64,000 nucleotides of DNA from Bradyrhizobium ivorense. Lineage in GTDB: Bacteria > Pseudomonadota > Alphaproteobacteria > Rhizobiales > Xanthobacteraceae. Position numbers and translations under genes: made by a program. Every line of letters begins with the position of its first letter. Positions within the stretch are counted from its first letter, which is position 1. The stretch spans positions 186,001 to 250,000 of the forward strand of contig NZ_CAADFC020000011.1 of the NCBI RefSeq assembly GCF_900696085.1, in the 5' to 3' direction. The notes below the pieces were generated by a model. It was given only the letters and a program-made list of their open reading frames with translations, had not been told where the DNA came from and searched no databases. Below are positions 27,945 to 37,765 of the stretch, piece after piece.

Positions 27945-29300
27945 ATGAGCATGGGAAGCAAAGCCTTGCAGACCGCACTCCTGAACAAATATTGCGATGC
28001 TCGCCTGCCTTGGTACACCATCTACCCAACCGTACCGGATTTCTCCACGACGATCGGCGCCAAGACTGGTCAGACCTGGTTGAAGCGGCTGCCGCCCGAC
28101 GAACCCGTATCGCTCTATCTCCACGTTCCGTTCTGCCGGTCGATCTGCTGGTACTGCGGCTTTCCCACAAGCCTCACTCGCAGCGAACGGCCGATTCGCA
28201 ACTACTTGACGTCGCTGCGGGAGGAGATTCGTTTGGTTGCAGAGCAACTGCCGCGCGCCTTGCCCGTCAACGACGTGCATTTCGGCGGCGGAACGCCGAC
28301 CAGCATTGCGGCGGTCGATTTCCTAGCTCTGATGGAGCTCTTACGCCGCTATTTTGCCTTCAGCACGTCCGCAAGCGTCGCCATCGAGATCGACCCGCGT
28401 GCGTTCACGACCGAGATGGCGGAAAGCTTAGGGGCGGCCGGGGTCAGCCGCGCGAGCATCGGCGTGCAAAGCTTCGACTCCAAGGTTCAAAGGGCGGTCA
28501 ACCGCCTTCAGAGCGAAACGCAGACGGCTTCTGCTGTCGAAAGTCTTCGCGAGCAGGGAATAAGCCGCATCAACTTTGACCTGCTCTTTGGACTGCCGCA
28601 CCAGACGGTGCAGTCCTGTGTCAACTCGGCAAGGACGGCAGTGGCCATGCGACCCGACCGGCTTGCGGTTTTCGGTTACGCCCATGTGCCCTCCTATATG
28701 AAACGTCAGCGCCAGATCGATGAGACGGCACTGCCGGACAATGTTGCCCGCGTCGAGCAAGCTGCGGCCGTGGCGGAAACGCTGGTGTCTGCCGGCTACT
28801 GCCAAATCGGGCTCGACCATTTCGCCTTGCCGGACGACGAACTCACGCTGGCACAAAAAGCTGGGCGGCTGCGCCGCAACTCGCTGGGTTATTCGGCTGA
28901 CACCTGCAAGACCGTGATCGGCCTTGGTCCGTCAGCCATCGGCCGTCTCCGTGACGGGTACGTCCAGAACGAGGCCGAAACCGCTACTTATAGCCGGCAT
29001 ATCAGAGCTGGCCGTCTGGCAACGTCGAAGGGCTGCTGTCTTACTGAGGAGGATCGGCTGCGGGCTGCAATTATCGAGCGCCTGATGTGCGATCTGCAGG
29101 CCGACGTGCCGGCACTCTGTGCTGCCCACGGATTTGATCCGATCGCGTTTCTCGATTCAGCCGACCGCTTGGAAATGCTCACCGAGGACGGGATAGTGGA
29201 GATCCAGTCCGGCTTCATCCGCGTCAAGCACGAGTACCGTTTTGTCGTACGCGCCGTCGCTGCCGCGTTCGACGCCCATCTCGACCGCACACCCTACTAA
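27945..29300 (+). CDS. hemN: HemN-like radical SAM coproporphyrinogen III oxidase
   Basis: Oxygen-independent coproporphyrinogen III dehydrogenase of haem synthesis, needed under the low oxygen of nodules. The 451 residues carry the 4Fe-4S motif CRSICWYC (CX3CX2C) at about 64-71, the glycine-rich FGGGTPTS, and LFGLPHQT. The length is normal for bacterial HemN. No FixK box was found directly upstream; instead a NolA-type element lies 520 bases away. Related radical SAM proteins (HemW, haem chaperones) are an alternative, but the length and motif fit HemN. Confidence 0.9.
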   Translation: MSMGSKALQTALLNKYCDARLPWYTIYPTVPDFSTTIGAKTGQTWLKRLPPDEPVSLYLHVPFCRSICWYCGFPTSLTRSERPIRNYLTSLREEIRLVAEQLPRALPVNDVHFGGGTPTSIAAVDFLALMELLRRYFAFSTSASVAIEIDPRAFTTEMAESLGAAGVSRASIGVQSFDSKVQRAVNRLQSETQTASAVESLREQGISRINFDLLFGLPHQTVQSCVNSARTAVAMRPDRLAVFGYAHVPSYMKRQRQIDETALPDNVARVEQAAAVAETLVSAGYCQIGLDHFALPDDELTLAQKAGRLRRNSLGYSADTCKTVIGLGPSAIGRLRDGYVQNEAETATYSRHIRAGRLATSKGCCLTEEDRLRAAIIERLMCDLQADVPALCAAHGFDPIAFLDSADRLEMLTEDGIVEIQSGFIRVKHEYRFVVRAVAAAFDAHLDRTPY

Positions 29301-29542
29301 GCCAGGCATTCGAGCACGGCTTCGATGCACCAACGCTCCTTGCGGACGAATGATCGAAACAAGCGCCGCCGGATGGTGTCGGCTGCATTGATGCGGATCA
29401 CCTCGGCAAGTGTGACCTTGGGGACGACGCTGCGTTCGTAGGCTTTGGCTATCTATCGCAACAAGCCACTTTTGCGAAACGTCGGCAGACCTCCGTGAGC
29501 GCGGCTAAAGGACTCTGCCAAGCCTGTAACAGCCTTAACATG

Positions 29543-30085
29543 TCAAGGCCCGCTCCTCTTCTGTCCTGCGCTCACTGGCGCACCTCCGACAGAAACGGGC
29601 CCTTGTGGTTTGGACCGCTCGATGCGCTTGTCGGTGCGCTTCTTGATGTGCTTCTTGGCCGGGCTCGAAGCAGCTTGTGGGGGCGACGAAGAAATAACGG
29701 AGGGAGCAGAAGGGACAGCTGCTGGATCCTGCAAGGAATCAATCCGCGAAGACAGCACCGTGATCCGATCTAACATCCCTTTGAGGTCCTTCCGCTGAGC
29801 ATCGATGTGCCGGTTGAGCTCTGCAATATCCTCGCTCGCCTTCTCCTGCGCCCAACGTATCTCGGTCAGGGATATCCTGTCCTCCGCTGACAGGCCCACC
29901 GCCGAATCTGCGAGCCCGGCTGCCGGTGTCTCGACAAACCCCGCGAGGCTGCCGCCAAAATGGGCTGCTGCCGCACACAAGCCGACGAGGACAAGAAACA
30001 ACACCAAACCCCAGCGAATTCGCCTTGACGAGCCATATAAGAGCGGCCGCAAGTCTGAAGCGGCCGCCTGATCAACCATCTCCAT
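29543..30085 (-). CDS. Single-pass membrane protein with coiled coil
   Basis: Start set at the ATG at 30085 with AAGGA upstream (180 residues; the frame extends to 30163). One transmembrane segment (WGLVLFLVLVGLCAAAAHFG, about residues 25-45), then a coiled-coil stretch (SEDIAELNRHIDAQRKDLKG to DSLQ) and a proline/serine-rich, lysine-rich tail (KKHIKKRTDKRIERSK). This layout is common in Bradyrhizobium hypothetical proteins; function unknown. Confidence 0.65.
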   Translation of the reverse strand: MEMVDQAAASDLRPLLYGSSRRIRWGLVLFLVLVGLCAAAAHFGGSLAGFVETPAAGLADSAVGLSAEDRISLTEIRWAQEKASEDIAELNRHIDAQRKDLKGMLDRITVLSSRIDSLQDPAAVPSAPSVISSSPPQAASSPAKKHIKKRTDKRIERSKPQGPVSVGGAPVSAGQKRSGP

Positions 30086-30446
30086 CGTTCCTTGCCCGAC
30101 TTCCCCGTTTCGATAGGCTTGTTTCGTTGAGCGAGAGCCCGCGACGCTCACGCTTCCCAGCAAGCCGCAGCCGCCCCGACAACATTCAGCTTGCCGACCA
30201 TTGCCCCCTTGGCTCCGATGAAGCGGCCCGTCTTGACCAAGGCAAAGCGAACACCCTACGCAGGAACTCCTGCATCATAGGGGTAACGGTAGACAATTGT
30301 TCTCCCCTTCCTCGGCAATGGTGCAGCATTTTCGCATCATCCACGAGAACCTTGCAGATTTTCTATGCTGCCGGCGCCTGACGCGAACCGGCTGCTATTT
30401 TCTTCAAGGTCGAACTCTCGGCTTTCCGCACTGCCAGGCACCACGT

Positions 30447-30467
30447 AAAAGGCGCCACAGCGGCGCC
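30447..30467 (-). terminator. Possible minus-strand terminator
   Basis: GGCGCC, five-base loop, GGCGCC, then TTTT on the minus strand. The stem is only six pairs and no clear gene ends before it. Confidence 0.3.
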
Positions 30468-30499
30468 CGACCCACCATGCCATTGGAGCGGCAAGTGTT

Positions 30500-30557
30500 G
30501 AGCATGGCCAACTACCAATCCTGGCAGGTTGATCGAGACGACGGACACAGGCAAGCG
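30500..30557. repeat. Imperfect 60-base repeat, copy 2
   Basis: Second copy of the block at 26041-26103, same orientation, with about three quarters of bases alike by eye. Confidence 0.5.
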
Positions 30558-31247
30558 TGACCCACGAACGGTACGGGGTCACAGCTAGGAACTTGGAATG
30601 CACCACAGATTTGGCTGTGCCAATGGAGCGGATGGAGCTAGCAATTGCTCGCCCACAGCCCCCAGAGCAGCTCGAGATCTGATTCCTCCGGTCTCCTGGG
30701 CCACCATCATGGACGTTATAACGCGAACACCGCGCGTACAGATTCCACGGCTCTCTGGAGATCTCGGTCGTCGATCGTTTCGTCCTTGGCGGACCACGAT
30801 ATCAAGACAGCTTCATGGAGCCAGGGCTCCGGCCTGGCTAGCTTTCCATTCCGGTGACCGCCATATCGTCGAGATCGGCGTCTTCGAGCAAGATGCTCGG
30901 CACGGCTCCCATAGTGGAGCAAGACCGAGGTTTGCGACGTCTTGGCGGCGAGGACAGCTGATGCTCCGCGCGCTTGCCGCCGGCGCTTCTCGCCCAGCCA
31001 GCAGGCGCTGTTCACTGTCGGCAAATCCGGCCTGATGCGCACACAAGGTGCAGACGAGATCGTGCTCGCGCTTACGAGCGACCAAGTTTGGCAGGTTTAG
31101 CGGATCTCGCAGGGATAGACGAGCCTCCTGCCCTTGAAGCGCCGCCCTCTCGTCCTCAGACGCCAGGGCTTGGGAAGCCCGCTCTGGGCCATTGAGGCCG
31201 GTTATCAATCCATTCATGGCTCGAAAAACAAGGAAGCGAAGTGCACT

Positions 31248-32843
31248 GTGGGTGATTGCTTTGTTGCGGCGACGACGCCTCGGATATGTTCGGCTACGGC
31301 AGCACCTACCTGCAGCTTGCAATCGAGCGAACCGCAACGGCGGCTTGCCGTCGCACTTTCGCTCGCAGCTTGTTTGGTCAGCCCCCCTGTTTTGGCACAA
31401 ACTGCTGACGAGCCGGCTCCCAAGCGCATCGCTGCCGAGCAAGCCACCAAGAGAAGAATGCCAACGCCCCCCGATATGGCCCCAAAGGTTCGGATCGGCG
31501 TGGTCAATCAGCCAATTCGACTTCATGCCTCGGCGCTGGCATCAACTCGCACTCTACCTATCATAAAGCGCGGCAGCGCTGATCGGCTTGCCCAGACGCA
31601 AACGCGAAAGACGTTCGACCCCTTTGCACGCTTTGATGCTTTCCGAGAAAAAGGGATCTGGCTCAACGTACCCGCCCCCGCTGATACGGTTGATCAGGAC
31701 AAGGATGGCATTAGATCCACACTGGCAGACGTCGGCATCGGCTATATCGGCTGGACGCACAACACCTTTGCAAACAACCAGCTGCCGAATGCAGCCAGAA
31801 GCAGCATCGCCAACCAGCTCTATATGGGGCAGAATCCGACGTTTGCTACGGCGAACTTCGTGATCGTCACATATGATCTCAGCCGGTTTGGCATTCTCGA
31901 TGGACAGATTGTCGTTGGAGCCGAGCAGCAATACTGGACATGGAAGCGACCTGGACCGGATCGAGTAGGATTGAATACGCTCGCCTACTATCAAACTTTC
32001 CTCGACAGGAAATTCGAACTCAAACTTGGCTATCTCAGAAATGCGAATGAGTTCACCGGCACATTGTTTGGAGGAATTTCAGGATCAAACATGTTTGCCC
32101 TATTCCAAGCAGGGATGAGCACCAACGCCGCGCCAACGCCCGCCGCCAACCTAAAGTACAGTTTTGATGATCACTTGTACAACAAAGTTTCCGTGCAGCG
32201 CTCCATCAGTCCAGATGGTCCCTATGCGCAGATAACCGAAAATCCTTCGGGTTTGAAGTGGGGCACAGCCAATGCTGGCATTCTGTTCATTGATGAACTT
32301 GGCTACAAGAGCAAGGCCGCTCCCGGCGTACCCGACACGTGGCTGCGGGCCGGCATTGGTTTGAACGGCAGCCGCTACAAGAATTTGGCGGATCCGGATC
32401 AACAAAGGGAGAGCGGGAATAACTTTCACTACATCGCTGCTGACAGGCAGCTCTGGCAGAGTGATGTTGAGGGGACGCCATCTCGCGGCATCTATGGCGG
32501 ATTCTCTATCATGGGAGCTCCGCCAGACCTAAACAGGATCAGCCGGTACTACGAGCTTCGTCTTTATGCGAAGGGACTATTTGAAAGTCGGACCAGTGAT
32601 TTGATTGCTCTGGTTGCCAACAACACGACCTGGAGCAGGTTTGCAGTGGATGCTGCCTTGGCTAAAGGGCAGCTTGCGCATCACGATACCACAGCCATCA
32701 CGGGAACATATACGGCGCATCTCGCTCCAGGGATATATGCAAGCCTCGGACTGTCATACATTCATAACCCGATAAGCGTCACACACACTCCCCAAACGGA
32801 ACACGCGCTCAATCTGTTGGTGTCTACGCTGATATTTTTCTAG
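31248..32843 (+). CDS. OprB-family carbohydrate-selective porin
   Basis: Outer-membrane porin of the OprB family: a signal-like segment RRLAVALSLAACLVSPPVLAQ, then a spacer and the barrel beginning FREKGIWLNVPAPADTVDQD. Repeated strands and the phenylalanine-terminated end (LVSTLIFF) fit an outer-membrane barrel. The frame is open from 31134; the GTG at 31248 is one candidate start, a TTG just before LQSSEPQRR would put the signal peptide at the N-terminus. Likely passes sugars into the periplasm. Isolated gene. Confidence 0.8.
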   Translation: MGDCFVAATTPRICSATAAPTCSLQSSEPQRRLAVALSLAACLVSPPVLAQTADEPAPKRIAAEQATKRRMPTPPDMAPKVRIGVVNQPIRLHASALASTRTLPIIKRGSADRLAQTQTRKTFDPFARFDAFREKGIWLNVPAPADTVDQDKDGIRSTLADVGIGYIGWTHNTFANNQLPNAARSSIANQLYMGQNPTFATANFVIVTYDLSRFGILDGQIVVGAEQQYWTWKRPGPDRVGLNTLAYYQTFLDRKFELKLGYLRNANEFTGTLFGGISGSNMFALFQAGMSTNAAPTPAANLKYSFDDHLYNKVSVQRSISPDGPYAQITENPSGLKWGTANAGILFIDELGYKSKAAPGVPDTWLRAGIGLNGSRYKNLADPDQQRESGNNFHYIAADRQLWQSDVEGTPSRGIYGGFSIMGAPPDLNRISRYYELRLYAKGLFESRTSDLIALVANNTTWSRFAVDAALAKGQLAHHDTTAITGTYTAHLAPGIYASLGLSYIHNPISVTHTPQTEHALNLLVSTLIFF

Positions 32844-32966
32844 ATCAGTGAGAATGCCACCAATTCGGCTACCAAACTCTCGGTTCGAAAAAATTGCGCG
32901 CAAAGTTCTGCCAGCGCGGCGGCGAGACGCTGTGAGGAGACGAACCGGGGGGAATTTCGGCTACAG

Positions 32967-34085
32967 CTACTTATCCGCAGGCTGCCCCGCTTGACACAGG
33001 GGGCGGGGTGAAGTTCCAAGAATGAGCTGAGACAGATAGGGAATGTCGCGCACGGTTCGGCGCACCATTAGCGCGACGAGAACAATCGCTGCCCCTAGAA
33101 TTCCCGCCAAGGCCAACTTGGATGTGAGATCCGAAGGTTCTGCGTACTGTATCGAATCCAGGAGACGAAATGCCATGCCCTGAATCAGGTACAGCACCAG
33201 AGTGCTCTGTCCCATTTCCACGGCGATAAAGCGGACCACTCGATTTGAGCGGCCAACTCTCCAGCATTTCTGGAAGAGCTCACTCATGATCGCTGAGGCC
33301 GCTGCTGAGCCAAAAAGCATCAGAAGCACGTCTTTTGCCGACTGCATATCTTTGACCAGGACGAGATTGTTGTAGACGTAAGTGTCTTTGCGCCAGGCCA
33401 GAAAGCACACCAGTGTGGCTATTGAGGCAGACATGATCAAGAGCGGCTTGTAAGCGCGCGTTATGCTCGTCCACCAGTCTCTTGACTGCGCAAATGAGAA
33501 TCCCAAGCAGAAAAACGGGTAAGTGTACTTTATGAGAGGAAATATGGAGAATGTCAGAGGTGCAAGTGCGATCAGGATGACTGATAAGAATAGGATCCAG
33601 GGCGACCAACGTTTGAAGATCGAAAGAATTTTGACGAGAAGAAAACAAACGAGCGCGGCCCAGATGAACCAATATGTGCCGGCGACATCGTTTAGAAGCT
33701 GTAAAATGTTGCCTGATGCGTCAGGGGCGCGGGGAAGCATGGCTAACTTTGCTGTCTCCAGGAGAGCGCACCAAAACAGCATGGGCACCAAGAGCTGCAT
33801 CGCCCGATCACCGACGGCTTGCATCAACGACTTTCGCAACAGCGCTCGGCAAGAAATATATCCGCTTATCGCCATGAAGAGAGGCATGTGGAACATGTAG
33901 ATCCATTTGAAAAATGGCGAATCCCAGAATCCTTCATCTCGGTAGAGAATATATTGGATCAGGTGACCGACGATCACCAAAATGATGAGCACTCCTTTGT
34001 CGAAATCCAAAGCTAGATCGCGATCGTTTTCCTCTGGCGTACCAGGCACAGTCGCCCCAGTTACATTTCGCAATGTATCAATCAT
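32967..34085 (-). CDS. nolL: NolL-like sugar O-acetyltransferase (acyltransferase 3 family)
   Basis: Multi-pass membrane acyltransferase. After a short cytoplasmic N-terminus comes LDFDKGVLIILVIVGHLIQY with the catalytic-type histidine of the family, then FKWIYMFHMPLFMAISGYIS and about ten hydrophobic segments. This opening is that of NolL (fucose 4-O-acetylase) in rhizobia, which acetylates the fucose added by NodZ; nodZ is present at 832, so the pathway would be complete. The start is set at the ATG at 34085 (372 residues); the frame extends to 34238. No nod box was found upstream, so the NolL assignment is likely but not certain. Confidence 0.7.
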   Translation of the reverse strand: MIDTLRNVTGATVPGTPEENDRDLALDFDKGVLIILVIVGHLIQYILYRDEGFWDSPFFKWIYMFHMPLFMAISGYISCRALLRKSLMQAVGDRAMQLLVPMLFWCALLETAKLAMLPRAPDASGNILQLLNDVAGTYWFIWAALVCFLLVKILSIFKRWSPWILFLSVILIALAPLTFSIFPLIKYTYPFFCLGFSFAQSRDWWTSITRAYKPLLIMSASIATLVCFLAWRKDTYVYNNLVLVKDMQSAKDVLLMLFGSAAASAIMSELFQKCWRVGRSNRVVRFIAVEMGQSTLVLYLIQGMAFRLLDSIQYAEPSDLTSKLALAGILGAAIVLVALMVRRTVRDIPYLSQLILGTSPRPLCQAGQPADK

Positions 34086-35160
34086 CTCGTCTCGACATCC
34101 CTTCATCCAACGAGCTGGAGATCCGTCTGACGTTGGGTAGCTGGAAGCTGCATCATCAGGTCGTCGGTCCATCATGCTCATCAATTTGGAATTCCGAGCC
34201 AGCATCAAAGACATTCCTGCCGGATGTCGCAGGTCCACTCTCCGGAACGCTGCTTTGAAGCTAGCCGTTCAGGTCAGCTGGAATATCGGGTGCTGGTGAA
34301 CCAGGCGTGCGAAGGTTGGCCGCGGCCTGGCGGCGTCCGAGAAGACACCACACCGTGACGACTGTTCTTAGGGTCAAGTTTCATGAGATGCCGCGTTATA
34401 CCGGAGCACGGGATGCCCGGTCCAAGAGAGAAATAGGCTGAGCAGCCGAACATCGGCATCCGGCGGCCAACCACTTAGTATAGAAAGCAGCTGCGGCAGC
34501 TTTTGCTCCATGGAAATCGATCCGACCGATGATCGTGGAGGCAATTGCCATCGCAACTCTACGCTCCGATAGCTGGTTGGGCGCCAATGTTCAATTATAT
34601 GGATGTGGGCGATCGTTATAAAGAAAGAGGGAACGAGCTATACGAGGGTTTACCGATTTAAAGTGGTACCTCACTTCGATCGGCTGCCAGATCGAGCGGT
34701 CACCTTGCTGGGTGTCCCGTCCGAAAAAAACGCACTACGAGAATTTTGAATAGCGGCAATACCCAACTCGAGCATGAAGGCAGGGCCTCATCCGAAAGCA
34801 TTCGACCTTGCCATCACGAGTACCCAGCGTCAGTAAACCGACGTTTTTGGCGAGCGTTCCCACATCCAGCTGACGCTCGCGTCGTCTGCAGTCCGGGCTG
34901 TGGGCGGTCGAAGTGGTTCGAACAGTTGCGCCTACCGAGCAACGGCTTCCAAGGCAAGATGCTCGGCGGAAGATTTGTGAAAGCCTGAGGGATAGAGAAG
35001 GCCGCGTTCAAGCTGCGCCAACAAACGGGAGCTGGACTGCTCAGGCGGTGCCCGTGTCACCTACTTCGAATGGATACATCGGCTGTCAAGGGCCGGGCTG
35101 TAGAACGCCTCGCGCGAGCTGCCCCGCCGAGCGCCTGAGATTGCCGTCCACCTGCGCTCT
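34086..35160. other. Intergenic NolL-effector
   Basis: About 1 kb without supported gene. The stretch 34570-34690 is AT-richer and might carry promoters, but no nod or tts box fits. Confidence 0.4.
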
Positions 35161-37440
35161 TCAGCCACGTTCAGGATAGATGCGAACGCGCCGGCGGCCC
35201 TCGCTTTCATCCAACTCGCCCCTGTAAAGCACGCCGCGGATCGCGAAATAGGTTGGACGTCCAGCTTCCGGCATGATGCGCTCCCCCTCCAGGACGCGGA
35301 CAAGGTAAAGCGGAAGGAACCGCTCGCGGTGCTCCCATCCGCCGTGGATCAGGTACCCAAGGTCCCGTAGACCCTCACGGGGTTGTTCGGCTTGGACGAT
35401 CTGCGGTGGAAGATGAAGCGGCCGGGATGGCCCAGCTTCATCAAGGTAGCTCGGGCGCGGATGATGGATCAGGCGGACATCCGTGCGCCCTCCCGGTCCG
35501 AATGTGGCCGAGTAGCGCTCACCATTGATCATAAACTGGCTTGGGCCGAACTGGTTTGGCAGCAGATTGATATTGCCGAGGACGTCAACCAACACGTCCG
35601 AGGCGGCTTGAGAGCCGTGGCGCCAGTCAGAGCCAACGACGGCGCCTATATCCCGCGGTTCCAGAGCGGCCCGGGACGGTCCAGCGAACGACGGCGCTCT
35701 GCCAAATTCAGGTGCGGGCGCGGAGCGTGCATCGTCGTGCAAGTCGTGCGGTGTGGACGGATCCAAATCAACCAAGGGATCCAGACCGCTGTAGATGTTT
35801 GATGAGCGAGGCCTCACCGACGATGGTGAGGCGGTTTCTTGCATCTGTTGCCCGAACCAATCCCAGGCTCCTTGGCTTAGGCTGGCTGGAGTCGCAGGAA
35901 GTCCGTGCGGCAGATTGGGCTGCGGGACCCAGTAGGGCGCTTGCACAGGTGCGGCGGGTTGGAGGATCTGCTCGCTGGACCGATCCCAAGCCCCGCCGCT
36001 CGGGCTGGCCGATGTTGCAGGAAGCTGCTGTGACGAGCTCGCCTGCCAACCTTGATGCGGCACTGGCAGTGATGAGGTGGGTCCGTGGATCTGCTCGCCG
36101 AGCCAACCCCGGGCTCCCGCGCTCGGCGTGGATGGCGTTGCCGGGACCTCCTGCGGCGAGTGCGCCTGTCGAAGGCCTTCCCCAACGGGCTGACCCGCAT
36201 CCTCGGAAGGTTGCAAACCGAGCGCGCTGTTCGCCTCCAGGATTTGCTGGTAGCGCCCAAGCCTGAGCAAATCAGCGTTGATTTTGCTGTCTTTGGTTTC
36301 TTGCTTGTACTCCGCGACATCCTGGTCCAGCCCGGAGGTGAAGAGGCGGCCGGCGATGGCCTGCTTATGGTGCGTTTGCAGCCACTCACTCAGCCTCGAC
36401 ATTCGGCGGGCCTGCCTGTCGATCGTCTCCGGCTCAATCCTGTGTGTCGCCTTTTCCGCCGCGGCCCACATGCCGATAAGGGTCGCGTCAGCGCCATGGG
36501 GAGCCAGGCGACGGAGATCGGCTGACAAGGTGTTTCCGGCGCCGACCTCACGGAGCTTTTTCAAGGCTGCTTTGATACGCCTTGCGCGGTCCGCTGCATA
36601 GGTGTCGACATCGTGGTCGAGCTCAGCTTCCAGCTGGTGGTTTTCCACCTCCGGGTCTTCCAATTGCGCATTATCCACCTCGCGGCGAATTCGATCCGCG
36701 ATTGATGGCCTGTTGTTTTCATTCAGGCGCGCGCTCAAAATGCGCAGGTCGGCTGCCGCATTTCTGATGGTGCCGTCGGTGAGGTTGCCGCCTGCGGTGC
36801 CATCGGTGCGGTTGCGGACTGCTCTGTGTCTAAACTCTTTGATGAGCGCCTCGTCGTCCGGATCGACCCCGCGCGTCCGGCCCGGCTGCCTGGCGTAATC
36901 GACGCGAAAACTCGTCGAGGAAGCATTCGGCTGCGCGGCCTCCCGCGAGGACTTGCTACTCCCTCCAAAGGCTTTGCCGACCCCCGACTTGAAGCGCGAC
37001 CACAGTCCGCGGCTTTTACCGCTCCTGGCCTGGACCGCAGGCTCTGCGTCCGGCAAGCTGTAGTGCGCGCTGCTGAACACATCATCGCGCAAACTGGACT
37101 GCGGCACTTGGGCCGGAGCATCAAGCTCGAAGCGCGGAATGTCTACGCTCCGCCGCGCATCGCCCCGCGCGCTGCCCCTAAAATCTGAGCGTGGCGGCCC
37201 CCGCATCGAACCGCCGAAATCGTCCCGTCGAACTGCTCGCCCCGCTCCTGCGGGAGCCTGGTCCGGCGAACTCGACTTTGCGGAACTCTCATCAGACGAA
37301 TCGAGCTGCAAATCTTCCATCCGCCGCTCAAAATCGCCTTGCTGGCTTGCGTTGCCCCCTGGCTGCCACGCCCGCCCCTGTCGGGCGGCGTACGCCTCCA
37401 TCCAAGCGCCTGAATCGAAGAATGGGTCGACTGGATCCAT
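35161..37440 (-). CDS. Type III effector candidate, NopD-like repeats without protease domain
   Basis: A 759-residue hydrophilic protein starting MDPVDPFFDSGAWMEAYAAR, behind a tts box 97 bases upstream. Residues 190-410 are helical and contain DEALIKEFRHR and related motifs. Residues about 433-540 hold three imperfect repeats of roughly 41 residues marked PAT-S/P-S/A and W (GARGWLGEQI, GAWDRSSEQI, GAWDWFGQQM). Then come YSGLDPLVDLDPSTPHDLHDD and a C-terminal module (DVLGNINLLPNQFGPSQFMI to RVRIYPERG). I recall such repeats and the LVDLDP motif from the Bradyrhizobium NopD/BEL2-5 SUMO-protease effectors, but no C48 protease motif is seen. No Sec signal. Role probably inside host cells. Confidence 0.75.
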   Translation of the reverse strand: MDPVDPFFDSGAWMEAYAARQGRAWQPGGNASQQGDFERRMEDLQLDSSDESSAKSSSPDQAPAGAGRAVRRDDFGGSMRGPPRSDFRGSARGDARRSVDIPRFELDAPAQVPQSSLRDDVFSSAHYSLPDAEPAVQARSGKSRGLWSRFKSGVGKAFGGSSKSSREAAQPNASSTSFRVDYARQPGRTRGVDPDDEALIKEFRHRAVRNRTDGTAGGNLTDGTIRNAAADLRILSARLNENNRPSIADRIRREVDNAQLEDPEVENHQLEAELDHDVDTYAADRARRIKAALKKLREVGAGNTLSADLRRLAPHGADATLIGMWAAAEKATHRIEPETIDRQARRMSRLSEWLQTHHKQAIAGRLFTSGLDQDVAEYKQETKDSKINADLLRLGRYQQILEANSALGLQPSEDAGQPVGEGLRQAHSPQEVPATPSTPSAGARGWLGEQIHGPTSSLPVPHQGWQASSSQQLPATSASPSGGAWDRSSEQILQPAAPVQAPYWVPQPNLPHGLPATPASLSQGAWDWFGQQMQETASPSSVRPRSSNIYSGLDPLVDLDPSTPHDLHDDARSAPAPEFGRAPSFAGPSRAALEPRDIGAVVGSDWRHGSQAASDVLVDVLGNINLLPNQFGPSQFMINGERYSATFGPGGRTDVRLIHHPRPSYLDEAGPSRPLHLPPQIVQAEQPREGLRDLGYLIHGGWEHRERFLPLYLVRVLEGERIMPEAGRPTYFAIRGVLYRGELDESEGRRRVRIYPERG

Positions 37441-37536
37441 CCTGCCCTCCTTGTGATGGTCGAGGCCCTGCGCAATCCGTACGCTTGCACGGCCGCAAAG
37501 TGGCAGCTGTGAAGCGAAGTCGGATTCTGGATTTTT

Positions 37537-37567
37537 ATGGGACCTAGCTTTCGAAAAGCTGACGAGA
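37537..37567 (-). promoter_or_regulatory. tts box (TtsI binding site)
   Basis: On the minus strand GTCAGCTTTTCGAAAGCT followed by AGGTCCCA matches the tts box consensus almost perfectly. It lies 97 bases before the effector candidate's ATG at 37440. Confidence 0.9.
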
Positions 37568-37765
37568 ACAAGAATTCACAGCGAGCAATGCGATTGCGTT
37601 GACCTCTTCTGAAAGGGCAGCAAGAAGCTGGCGTGTCGCGACGGCCGGACCCTGCCCCAATTTCAGTTGCTGTCGACGGGAGGCCGCAGCGCAAGGACGA
37701 TCTCGTCCCCGCTATCGGCCCGAGCCGCGCAATAATGACAAACACGCGTAAACGCTCCTCTATTC

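Larger units (their letters stand above)
30086..31133. other. Intergenic before the OprB-like porin
   Basis: No supported gene. It holds a hairpin at 30447 and the second copy of the 60-base repeat at about 30500. Confidence 0.4.

Noticed and set aside
34560..34640. Possible nod box upstream of the NolL-like gene
   Set aside because: GGATG and ATCG are spaced as in a nod box but the AAACAATCRATTTTACC half is absent on either strand.
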